The notes under the pieces were generated by a model. It saw nothing but the letters and a program-made list of their open reading frames with translations, had not been told where the DNA came from and did no database searches. From assembly GCA_033220425.1 (NCBI GenBank), contig CM065646.1, positions 5,401,501 through 5,465,500 of the forward strand: a DNA stretch of 64,000 nt. Direction: 5' to 3'. Each line of letters starts with the position of its first letter. Within the stretch, counting starts at the first letter, position 1. Of this stretch, positions 10,970 through 21,229 are shown one piece after another. A program made the position numbers and the translations under genes. The DNA is from Lepraria neglecta. Taxonomy: Eukaryota > Ascomycota > Lecanoromycetes > Lecanorales > Stereocaulaceae.

Positions 10970-12029
10970 ATGGTGGCACTCAAAGTTGCCTTCCTAGTCC
11001 TATCCATCCTGTTTGCGGGCGTCTTCCAGCCTGTTGGGGGGAGTACGGATTACGCTAATGGTACGGGTATCGAGAATGCTACAGGCTAATCTAATGCTAC
11101 GGCATACTCGAATGCCGCGGGATGCACCAATGCCACAGAGCCTTGCCAGCTCGTTGGGAATACCGATCTCTACGGAATTAGTGTCCGCATCTCTTTATAC
11201 TTGCAATGGGCGTCCATTACAACTGCATACCTTATAGCGTCTTCTCAGTCGACGCCAGCTTTCATTGCGGCATCCATCATCAGCCTTTCTACATGGATCA
11301 GTCTGGTCTCCAATTCCTCAGGAAATAGCTCGCATTCAATGGACTTTCTCGTTGTGCCGATTGAAACGTGTGTTGTGTTTCTGGGGATAATCCACGTCCC
11401 TCAATACTCCCTGAGCTATTTCAACGAACCTCGCTTCATGCTGTTGGTCATGATGGCAAGCTTCGTGACGTTCGGCTTTTTTTTCTTTTCAAATTGGGGA
11501 TCATATTCAGAGCAATCGGGACCAGAGCTTCCGCAGGTGTTTCCCAGACAGAACGATTGGATACGATAGATTAGATCTTTTTTATGTTGTGTGTTTGGCG
11601 TTGGTCTTCTTGTGTCTGCTACTTTGGGGTCTTCGTCAGATACTCTGTAACTTGAAGAGAAGCGAGCACGAAAGAGCCCAGCGCGCCTGGGAGATCGATG
11701 AAAGTTTAGGTCTAAAGGACAGGTTTTCATCGACAATGTTGCCCTTCGCTCCAGCACTTTTGGCGATTTGGGTGGTTGAGGCGTTAATTCAGAACAATCA
11801 GATCGACTTAAGCGCCGCACCTCTGACCAGCACTGGACAGTTTATACCTTTCCTAACTGGTGTCTTCAACCTCTGCGTCGTCTTATGGTGCGGCTTTCGG
11901 AGTGGCTGGCGGGACTGGCCCTTAGTACTTCTTGCAAGAGATTTGAGGAATGAGTCCGGACGGATAATCAGGATTGTGCGTGGCGTCCTTCGATTCGGCA
12001 ACCGAAACAATCGATCAAGGCACAATTGA
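10970..12029 (+). pseudogene. Broken secreted-entry multi-pass membrane protein, copy 1
   Basis: The frame starting at ATG 10970 gives a signal-like segment (MVALKVAFLVLSILFAG). An Asn-rich stretch with several N-x-T/S glycosylation sites follows. The next segment is DLYGISVRISLYLQWAS, and then hydrophobic helices run to 11569. An in-frame TAA at 11087-11089 breaks it, and the continuing hydrophobic part (LALVFLCLLLWGLRQ to STGQFIPFLTGVFNLCVVLW) is in another frame from about 11571 to 12029. So there is one nonsense and one frameshift. The same motifs recur in the gene remnant at 12903-13781. The family is one I associate with fungal accessory genes, and I know no function for it. A missed short intron instead of the frameshift was considered, but the only candidate (38 nt) does not restore the frame. 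Confidence 0.6.
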
Positions 12030-12470
12030 CTAGATAGGGCGTGTGTGGGGGACGGAACTGGTATACCTGTGGATATGTGGGTCGCGTACACTGCAATCTG
12101 CACTTTGACATCAGGCAAAGATTGCAAGAATCGTGCCGCATTCGTCTCGAGGAGAATTTGCATGTATATACAGATGAATTATGATCTCAGCTGCAAATAA
12201 AGCCGAGAGAGCTGAGAATACCTATCTACATGGAAATATTGAACGCGTTTCTATCGTTTCTTTGATTGTGAGGTATGCACACGCGGTCTCGCCCCTGACG
12301 CTTGTGAGAAGAAGCTTCTACCAACGTTTCAGTCTTTACGAGTCTGCATAGTTCAAAATGTCAAAATTCAAGGATTCTGCCGGTCAGCCTGCGCGATCAC
12401 TACTGGAGACTTGGAAGAGTTTCGGAAGGGTAAGCAGATTGGCCTTCCATAACTTACAGCATCCTGGGAA

Positions 12471-12535
12471 GTCTGTGTTTATGTACGATGCATAGCAGTA
12501 TTGGTTGAAACTTTTTATAGCAAGGACATGTATCT
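12471..12535 (+). repeat. Direct repeat, copy 2
   Basis: This is the diverged partner of 10225-10290: GTTTATGTACGATGCATAG, then ACATGTATCTTTA. It precedes the second membrane pseudogene. Confidence 0.55.
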
Positions 12536-12902
12536 TTATTTATCAGTGACCTTGATTTACAGAATATTGATCAAACGATGCAACTAATTCAGAAGGGTTA
12601 GCTTCATGTACGATTACGCCATGAGTGTGAGTCTCGATTTCATTTATAGCCCGAGCCTAGCTGAAGCAGTATGAGGATGACAACGCACGATCAGCATCGG
12701 ATACATCGTTGGGATACCTCGCGAGGGCCAAGGACTTGGTCGTTCTCAAAAGAAGGTCACTAATCACGCGCACTCACCTTGCTTTATGTAACTGGAGAAG
12801 ATGTCCATGAGCTGGTAAATCCACAAAACTGATATGCCATTGTCTCCACCCCTAGGTATCTGATGAAGCTCACAATGTGCCCCACAGGTTCTCTTCCCAA
12901 GA

Positions 12903-13781
12903 TCCCCACCCACGATAAAAGCCTCACTTACCTTCCTCCCCCTCAGCACCCTCATAGGCTTCGCCTTCTTAGCGGCCGCCAATTCCCTATTCTCATCTAT
13001 TCCACAATCCTGCCATGAAACCCTCTCTACTATCCCCTTCAACCCCGGCATCCGCTTCGTCCTCTACCTCTACTAGGCATCCATCCTAACTTTATCGCTC
13101 ATACCGCCCTCCTCCGCAGAATTCCCCTGGATTGTGGCAAATGGAATAACCGCTATATTCCTGCTACGCCTGAGAAAAGCTATCTTAGAGCATAGATTGA
13201 CATTAGGGGTAGCCGAATTGCGGGAAGCCAACCTTGAGACTGGGGTGCTGTTTCTAAGGTTGGCTCCATACTTTGCGTTGTTCTATGCGAAGAGTAGGGG
13301 TGATATTATACTGGCGGTGGTGCTTTCCTTGGGGCCAGCTTTTCTGCTTCGTAGGGAAGAAGGAGCGTGGAAGGGGGTCCAAATGCAGGATTCGGAACGA
13401 GATCGTGTTAGGGAATTGGGACCTGTTTCCTTAAACCCGAATATCTATAGACTTGTCGTGTGCTTGGGTGCTGTGGCTTTCTTTTCTGCCGTGCTGGCTT
13501 TTGCTACTATTTCGGTGACATCTCTTTATGGATGCTGGGTGTATGTTTAAAGGGATGGGAAAGCGAAGTATAAGCCAGGTTCAGTGCTAAGGGAGAGGAT
13601 GTTGGTGCTGGAGAGATGTGGGGTAGTGGTGTGCCCGTTTCTTACTGGAGGGCTTGTTATTGCGTTGAATGAGTATGCGGTCGTGAAAGGTGGTATTGTA
13701 GTGAGAGCTGTGACTTCGACGAGTATGGGACAGGTGATTCTGTTCTTGAATGGTGTGGTTGTTCTTTGTGGTGTTTTGTGA
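12903..13781 (+). pseudogene. Broken multi-pass membrane protein, copy 2
   Basis: One reading frame runs through the whole stretch and is hydrophobic and protein-like. It is cut by two in-frame stops, TAG at 13074-13076 and TAA at 13548-13550. The segment NPGIRFVLYL before the first stop matches GISVRISLYLQ of the neighbouring pseudogene, and SMGQVILFLNGVVVL near the end matches STGQFIPFLTGVF there. Both stops replace an expected Gln codon or fit one (CAG to TAG, CAA to TAA), that is, C-to-T changes in a CpA context. No start codon or signal peptide could be placed. The product was presumably a paralogue of the 10970 gene. Confidence 0.6.
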
Positions 13782-14017
13782 TGGCGGTTGAGACATATGT
13801 GATGGGCTGGATGGTAGTAGTAGGCATGTCAATGGATTGGAAAGACTGAATATTAACGTATATGATGAGTTGCCTCATGGAGGCTCATAAGTGCCTGATA
13901 TTTCTGCTATTGTATCTTTTCAGGTATACTTGCTTCTCGCCTGACTCTGGACGTGAAATTTTTGGTACAACATCTCTATAGAAATCGATATAGATAGGCT
14001 TGTACTAGAAGATTCCC
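13782..14017. other. Short spacer
   Basis: Nothing recognisable lies between the plus-strand pseudogene and the minus-strand DUF6594 module. Confidence 0.5.
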
Positions 14018-14368
14018 TCAACTTGGATTCGCCACCATCACATTCGAAGAATTGCCCAAGAATAGGGCGAGTACTGCCGAATAGGCTGCAGTGGCTGTAA
14101 ACACCACCTCCCGTCTGCGTTCTCTCTTGGAGAGGACTGAGCAGGATACAGAAAAAAGGAGAGTAGACAGGAAAACTGTAAGTATCTGCAAGTCGTTTTT
14201 CGTCGCTACCTCTGCAAGAGAGGTTGGCTGAAGCTTAATCAGCACAGAGATCGGTATGACGAGGAGAAAAGATGCCAGAATCGGTAGTAAGATACTGATG
14301 AACACTTCGACAGGGTGGCTGGATGTAAGCTGGAGATGTTTCAAGTCATACCAGACCCCGTCAAGCAT
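14018..14368 (-). pseudogene. Orphan C-terminal membrane module of a DUF6594 protein
   Basis: The stretch encodes about 116 residues that align along their whole length with the last exon of the adjacent DUF6594 gene. They include IPISVLIKLQPTS, LQILTVFLSTLLFSVSCSV, VVFTATAAYSAVLALFLGN and SSNVM. The soluble N-terminal exons are missing. Its first ATG (14368) overlaps the restored stop of the upstream copy (ATGCTTGA). It looks like a tandem duplication of the final exon. It could be a relic, a separate small membrane protein, or an alternative last exon of the neighbouring gene. Confidence 0.6.
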
Positions 14369-15869
14369 TATTCGACACCGCCATCACGCTCGACGTGTTC
14401 CCCAAAAAAGACAACCAGTACCGCGGTGTAAGCAGCGGTGGCGGTGAACACTTCTTGTTTCCTGGCCATGGTGAATATCGAACAGCAAGCTGAAAATGTC
14501 ATCGTGAATAGAAACACAACAAGGATTTGGTAGCGACCTTGAGTCTTGACTTGAGATAAAGAATCTGGCTGAAGTTCCCATAATATTAGGACCGGAAAGA
14601 GTAGTAAAGCGGTAGCAAGGAAGGTCAGAATGGCCCGCAGGAGCGCGTCGAATCGGTCGGGGGAGACGAGGTTCAAGTGTGGTAATGAGCCCGTCTTGAT
14701 TCTTTGCTCTGGTGTGCGGAAGAGTGCCTTGATTGTGTCAGCTTGTCTCGAGACTCTGGTAAGACGACCAGCTTTGTTGATCGACGGTCACGGTCACGAT
14801 CACGGCAGCAAAATGATCTGTTGCATACAATCCAAGAAGAAAGCCGGACGAGAATGGTATAGATGGAAGTCAAAAATAAACCATACTAGATGCTAAAATA
14901 CTCTGCTTACCAATAGTGTTCTCCGTGAGATTTTATTGAGCATGTCCTCGAGAAAGACGTTGAACCAATTGTGTTCGACATCGTGGGCCAAAGCCGCGAG
15001 GTCGTCACCGTGACAGATCCATTCGCCTTCCATAGCGACCAAATTCTGAGAGGCCATTTGATATAGGCTGTTCTGATTTCTCTTCGATGGACTTTTCATG
15101 GCCTGAACCTTTTGTAGACGGAACATCCATTCATCTAGGGAGCATTAGTAAATGGTTCCATGCGTGAATCAGTACGAGCTTACCGTATTCTTTGAGCTTC
15201 CCATTGAGAATTGTTAGGAGTGCCTGCCGTTTTGAGGTAGGAAAAGAAGCATCTCTGCGACGCGAACGTAGTTTCTTGTAATCCCCTTTCTCCAATTCCC
15301 ATCTGTCGAGTCTTTCAAGGTCTTCTTCAAGCTTCTTGAGCTCATCTTGGAGATGCAATAATAAGCGGTTGTGCAGCCATCCGAACTTTCTGTATATCAG
15401 GAAATTAGGATCACAATCCTCAAAGGCGGCGAGTCTCCCATAGCCTTCGCTATATCCATCCACTTGGTAAAGCCGTCGAATTAGCCTACAGCATTAACCA
15501 TGCGATTTTCTAGACTCACACGATCGGATGATGGAAGGTACTCGATAATCGAAGGTAATATCCGATTTATGCCTCGAGAGTCCGAGCGTTTTCTTCAGAC
15601 GACCGAGCAGGGTTTCTTCATTGGCTTCATGAAGCAATATGAGCTCAATGTGGATGTCAGAGTGGAACTCATGGTAACGCACGCTGGCTACTGGCTGCTT
15701 CTTTATCAATGAGGTATATAGAAGACTCAGAAGATGTCGTTGGAAATGGCTGCGCAGTCGTTGGCGGCGCGTAGTCTAGCGTGGTTTGGCGCGTCTCCGT
15801 TTGCCCAGCCGAGCTTTCTCCAACGTCCGCCTTTTCTTCATCTACTCTTCCATGTCGTTTCATAGTCAT
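14368..15869 (-). CDS. DUF6594 membrane protein, copy 1 (tail frameshifted)
   Basis: Minus-strand exons are 15683-15869, 15520-15624, 15184-15462, 14911-15134 and 14368-14727, with intron phases 1,1,1,0 and a total of 384 residues. The N-terminus is disordered. The conserved soluble part has GYGRLAAF, FLIYRKFGWLHNRLLLHLQDE and a helical LEEDLERLDRWE segment. The exon 3 part carries KSPSKRNQNSLY and DLAALAHDVEHNWFN. The end has three hydrophobic helices, as in all copies. The reading frame differs from its paralogues only at the end: a run of six T (14404-14409 on the plus strand) shifts VVFLGNTSSVM to VVFFGEHVERDGGVE. That may be a real mutation or a homopolymer sequencing error. The family function is unknown, and membrane anchoring by the C-terminus is inferred. 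It lies 1.3 kb downstream of a small YRLKD-family gene. Confidence 0.72.
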
Positions 15870-17209
15870 GATCCGCAAGGAGTGTTAAGCAAGGGAGCCT
15901 AATCCGCAACCAATAAGCGGTCATCTGACGCAAGAGAATCTAACAATAAGGTATGAAGCTCAGCTGTAGGATCCTGTGTTAGACACGGAGTAAAGGGGGG
16001 ACGAAGGAAGCAAAGGTGAGCAGGCGGCATTGTTGACACAACCTTTGCCACAGTAATGAGGCTGAGATGCTGGCACAGATGTCTCAGACCAATTCACCTT
16101 GGCATCCTTTAACTGGACCATGCTCCCGTCGATGCATGAATTTACAACACTTCCGCACGTCATGGTACCAGTCGCCCACCTCCTTCAGATCACAGCCCTA
16201 GTCGTATTCGCTTATTTCTTGGGTCAATATTCAGGTCCAGCCAGACAAATAACGTGGGGTAGTTGCAATGCTTCTCAACGGTCCCACGCGATCGATACGG
16301 TTCATGCACGACATCTATGCAACCTGCATCCTTCGTTTCAGATTCAAGCGCAGAGATCTGCCAACATTTTTTTGATTTGGTATCTGCGCTGTTGTGAAAA
16401 GGAAGACGATCTGTTGTTACCCATGGTGTGGCCAGCTACTAGGCCAACTTATATGTGAAGCTGACGACGTACTTTTCGCTTGCCGGAGCCAATAGGTCTA
16501 ATGGGTGGCCCTCCTCTTCGGTATTCTCCATCAATTGAAGACTGTGACGGGAACTCGACTATGCTAAGGAACTTAATTCTACGCCTGTAACGAGATCGTC
16601 GACCATACCACGAGATCCCGCACTTCCAGGGGCTGATTTCCATTGATATTAACTGAGATCTCAACATTTTATGGTTTCATCTACTGGTCTACACGTGCCT
16701 GTGCGAACGATGTACACCGAGGTTCAATGGTACTGATGTTTACCCATTACCTGAGATTGGATCGTCTGCGGCGCTCTGGGTCACAGCAGGATTGTCCAAA
16801 TCTGGCTCATTTGCTACCTCCCAGCTCCTTGGCTAATGAGATCTACACTGCAGAGTCGACAAGAATAGCGACAGCAACATGGAAATTCTATTGATTTTGG
16901 TCGTTTAGCGGCTGGGGTATAGCATATGCCTATTCAAGACCCAATTTTGCCTACGGAGGGCTCTGCAGAAGACAGCTTCGATTTAAAGAACCACTCCTGT
17001 CTGCGCGATACGATCCCGTCGTCTATCTGTGTGAAAGACACATAAAAGGCATGGCTGAAGAGGGAAATACACGTCTATATGGTAACCATTCGACAACACT
17101 AAAACGGAGGAAGGTATCTTGGTGTCGGTGCCCAAATGTCCAAGGTCGGGTTGCTTCACTAACCTCCAGCCTAGCAGGCGCGTTGAGTCATATTGCCTGT
17201 GACACGGAT
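15870..17209. other. Spacer of 1.3 kb between module genes
   Basis: Short ORFs occur on both strands, but none has a protein-like composition or a paralogue. I see no exon or RNA gene that I can support. It should contain the promoter of DUF6594 copy 1 and the 3' end of the small gene at 17210. Confidence 0.45.
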
Positions 17210-17565
17210 TCATCCCTGCCCTGGAAACACTCCAAGATCTTTCTCATCAATCCAATCGGTCACGTACACTTCATTCGGATCTTCACCGCCAGTCCCACTA
17301 TCCTTAGGTGGATGGTCCTTGAGTCTGTATTGGTCTCTTCGAGGGACAGTGTTCGTCTTCCTTCTGCAACAGACCCAAAGCCTCCTATAGGTAGGCTCAC
17401 TATTGGAGTCCAGTTCAAGGAGGCTGTAAACCTGGGTTCCTGGCTCGAAAGCGAATGCGAACTGCCAAAAGATATTTGTCAGAAGGTTTCTCAGAAGGCG
17501 GATTGAGAGCACTATACCTGTTTAAAAGGGTCTTGCACCCCTCCAGCTCCTGAACATTGTCGCAT
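17210..17565 (-). CDS. Small YRLKD-family protein, member 1
   Basis: Exon 1 (17518-17565) and exon 2 (17210-17461) are joined in phase 0 across a 56-nt intron (GTATAG..TTGGCAG), giving 99 residues. Exon 1 is MRQCSGAGGVQDPFKQ. The domain in exon 2 has GTQVYSLLELDSNS, LWVCCRRK, DQYRLKD and, after a longer loop, WIDEKDLG. The same order is found in the members at 27644 and 36513. The alternation of short strands with conserved aromatic residues suggests a small beta-barrel (SH3- or chromo-like) fold, which is inference. The gene sits upstream of and in line with a DUF6594 gene. An earlier start exon is possible. Confidence 0.62.
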
Positions 17566-18199
17566 TCCAGGTAGAACTTGGCACCCAGAAGACGATCGAT
17601 TGCCCCCACCCCCGAAGCTAGGAGGGAGAATCTATGTTCCTTGGTGCTCAGCGTTGGTATAGAAGACTGAGAACGTGAGAGGCATTTACCTCTTTGGGAC
17701 CGTTGTTGTAAGGCGTCTGATAATGACTCTGAGTATCATGCATCATTCAAAATGCAGCCCGATCAAAGTGGGATGGTATCGTGAAAGGTAGGTTCGTGAG
17801 GCATCAAATTGAATTCCAGGATTCATTTATTGTGTGTGCCTGACAGAGGGCGGTCAATTTAATCCAAAAGAGTCCCAGATGGCTCTAATGAATTACACGC
17901 CATCATGGGAAAAGACCGCAATCATAAAGCTCAAAATTGTAATCATGTGAACTGACGAGAAACCACAATAAAGCTCAATAACAAATCTGCGCTTTCGGAA
18001 TGATCGACATTCTCGGAGATTCTTCTACAATAGGAGATTGCTCGCAGCTCTTCTGTATGCTGCTACGCCACCACGTCTATCACACTTAATTTTAAGTCCT
18101 TTCAATAAATCCGGGAGCATCCACACCTTACAAGAGCATTGCATGATAGATGTATTGCATCGCGGCGTCATTTCGAGCGGCGGGAGCCGTCCAGGATTC
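17566..18199. other. Spacer without a supported gene
   Basis: No exon or repeat could be supported here. It should hold the promoter of the small gene ending at 17210. Confidence 0.4.
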
Positions 18200-19190
18200 C
18201 AATGTCACATGCAGTTCGTCTCAGGACAGAGGCCTTGCAGGAGTCCGTCAGCACGGCATACGCACACAATGTGGCAAGTCGAGCCCAAGTAGCGCCGTTG
18301 GGCTAAGACTTCAGATCCCTTCGCTAAGCCCCTGAAACGTGGTAACGTAGCTTGGTCATGGCTTGGTTGATTCCTGGGAATAAATTCTCGCCTTTTTTGT
18401 ACCAATAATCGGTCGCAAAGCGCTGTCCAAGTATCAGATCTGCTCGACTGATTGTTAGAAGAGGCCAACATACCCACAGGGCACTCAAATTCGCCCCTGA
18501 ATACTGAAGACGCACTTGCGGGCCTACATCACCTTTATGGATGAACTCACTTTGGTTTTGACCAGATGTTTTACTGTTTCAGCAGTGCTTTGTAGATCGC
18601 TCATAGGGAACAGAAGCTGATGCCGAGGTACGCAACACGGCCTGGGCCATAACAGAACTGCAGACGGGCGTCGGATATTCTCCCGTTTCTGCAGTCTACA
18701 GATGCCCTCGCTGTATTCCAATCGATATTCAACAGTAATTTAACCGAGCAAAGGATCTCGAAGATGTGGCACACGTTCTGCACGTCGAACACCGGGACTA
18801 TTGACATTGGCCATCGATGCTACTCGAAAATGGAGATCAGATATGAGAAGGTAACATGTCTCTACCTTCTTGCACTCAACTCCACTTGGTAATGCCGCTA
18901 AATGCACGCTGCTGAATGAGCTTTAGGTACGGTGCAGCAAATCTACGGCGAAGGATCATGCAGCTCAGCACTGCAACCACGATGTCGATCCAGCCGAGGA
19001 CTCTCTCGATTACTTATCAATCAATACGCCATCTCCTCGGTTCGCGTTGGAACCAACTGACAGTGGCCGGATATTGTATCTTACTAAGGCAGGCAATCTT
19101 TGAGAAGACTCAGCGAGTACGTGAATGCGATTCGCTGTTAAAGATCTGCGAAACTCTCTCTTCGCTGCTTCGCGGGGATCAAACATACAG

Positions 19191-19235
19191 CTGCAGGGGT
19201 TGCAAGGCTGGCGCTAGGGGATCGAAACTTCAGAT
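19191..19235 (+). repeat. Dispersed short repeat, copy 1
   Basis: The core reads CTGCAGGGGTTGCAAGGCTG then GCGC..GGGATCGAAACTTC. About 30 bases later ATTACCGCACCAATTCGTGAAAA follows. Related copies lie at 20571, 22357 and 28264, all in the same orientation. Confidence 0.65.
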
Positions 19236-20570
19236 CCACGTGATAGTTGTCACCGTATTACCGCACCAATTCGTGAAAAGTTAGGTTCACATTACATTCG
19301 AAGGCACACACCTTTTGGTTCGAGGCGTTGTGAGTTCACGCAATCTGCTGAAGCGGTGAGAGGATCGGGGATGACATTTGTCACTGGCAAGCAGATGCAC
19401 GCCGGGGTGATACGCAATATCTCCCACTCTGCATGTAGCGGCACTTAATTGAAGCAAAATTGCTCGATCTCGTGAGAGGGGTATGTTTCTCCGACAAAAC
19501 CGCCGAGCATGGAGTTGACCACGGATTGACTTACTTCGATCAACAATGGAGTATCATTGGATATGACCATCTTCGGTCTTGACCTTCCACTCCATCGCAT
19601 CAGCTCCAGTCCATTCTGTCCTGGCCTACTCATTGCTCTCCCTGGGATACTCCGTGGACCAAGTGACATCAGATATCACGGGCACTGTAATGTATCATGC
19701 TGCCCGACGTGCTGAGTCATGTTCCGACCTCGGCCTATAGCCGTTTCACTTGGCGATCAGTGTGCATGTCAATCTTCGCCATCTCGAGATGCTCGTTAAG
19801 ATTGGCCTAGTAAGCTGCAGCTAGCAAAGGGCAGTAGTGGCAGCATCAAACCTAGTTTGCCGGACGAAGTACCTTCAGGAATGCCATGAGGATACAAAGG
19901 GCGCTTCGTCAAACGTGGAGCAACGAATGGACTCTGAGGCTCGCAAGGCATTGCCCTTCAAGGTCACTATTGCGTAGTGATCTAGATGGATCTCTATAAA
20001 AAGTATACGTCTTATCCTTCTCCGCACCACATCAGTGCATTAGACTGTTTCTTGCTCAGCTCGATGGTGTGCTCCAGATGTACGCACCTCAAGGTCGCAC
20101 CAAGGCCTGCCTGGCAGGTTACACATCCGGCCATGTACCGCTCTCGGCATCGAGCCAATCGGAAACGACCTGTGCGAGGGAAACGATAATACGCACCCCT
20201 TGCAAGTGATCGATTGACTTTTGCCCGGTTAAGCGCCGTTACCGTTTACGCAAGCATCGAGGCTAAGTCTACGGATCATTGCTCAATTCGCACACGCTTG
20301 AGCGTCCCCCCACGCCATGCGCTCAGCCAAACGGAGATAAATGCACGCCTTCCGATCCTCTTCTAAATGCAATTCCAGCTCTTCACACAGTCCACGGCAA
20401 TTCTCCTAACTGGTAGCTCCATCCACATCCACCGGCTCTACCATGAGCAAGTGTTTGCTTACCTCGACATGTCTCTCAAGAGGAACGACCAACCTCCTAA
20501 GCCCAACCCCTCAATTCGATTCCAAAATCTGCGAATCTCCTTTGATCCTTCAAGGGGATAAGACTCAGAG

Positions 20571-20613
20571 CTGCAGGGGTCGCAAGGCTAGCGCCAAGGG
20601 ATCGAAGAGACAT
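20571..20613 (+). repeat. Dispersed short repeat, copy 2
   Basis: The core reads CTGCAGGGGTCGCAAGGCTA then GCGCCAAGGGATCGAAGA. The similarity to copy 1 extends upstream (ATCTGCGAA..CTC). This copy lies at the right edge of the left duplication block. Confidence 0.65.
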
Positions 20614-20620
20614 GTGATTA

Positions 20621-21229
20621 AGATGAAGATGATTCATGTAGTAGGACTCAACATTGTGGGATGAGGCAGATCCTACGCCAGAGAAGGTAGAGAGGAACTG
20701 GGGATGGAAAGAAGAAAGACTGAGCAAGCCGTGGTAATAATCCCTACTTTGCAAGAACAAACCAGGCTGAGATGCTGGCACGATTTCTACCCCCAGATCC
20801 TACGGCACTCGTCAGCAATTCACAATACGTCACAATTCATACATCTCTTCGAGCTCCATGATCTGAATCATCCACCTCTTTCAGCGAAGAGGCCGACAAG
20901 AGACTTGACTCTTCTGATCGTAATTTAAGCCCTGTCAAAGGCAATGACCTGTCACTGCTACAATCGTGTCCCAGTCGATAGGTACCTTAGAGCTACGAAT
21001 ATTAAGCACGAAATCTATGGAGGGGGGAATGCAGGTTTTGGGTACAAGCGCACATTGCTTTTACAGACATTCAAAGAAATTCTCTTTGCTTCCCCCAGTT
21101 CTTGCACTTTTGAATTCGTCTGTGTGCTTTCATGGTATTCGCACCCTACTGCCGTTGTGGGCCTTTGTCCTTCGGCGTCATTTCCCGCGAAGAGTTTTCT
21201 TCAGCCTCAGCGGTACCGTCAAACCGAAC
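20621..21229. other. Spacer between duplication blocks
   Basis: No gene is supported. Several short ORFs overlap on the plus strand but have no protein-like composition. Confidence 0.4.

Larger units (their letters stand above)
18200..20620. repeat. Left block of a diverged segmental duplication
   Basis: Many short matches in the same order link this block to 21230-23660. Examples are 18718-18780 with 21946-22010 (CCAATCGAT..CCGAGC..GGATCTC), 19191 with 22357, about 19745 with 22925 (GTTTCACTTGG, CATCTCGAGAT), 20141 with 23221 (CATCGAGCCAATC) and 20293 with 23376 (ACGCTTGAG..CCCCCACGCCAT). The offset stays near 3.1-3.2 kb. I could support no intact gene in the block; some minus-strand stretches (about 18601-18807) look like decayed coding sequence. 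Confidence 0.65.
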
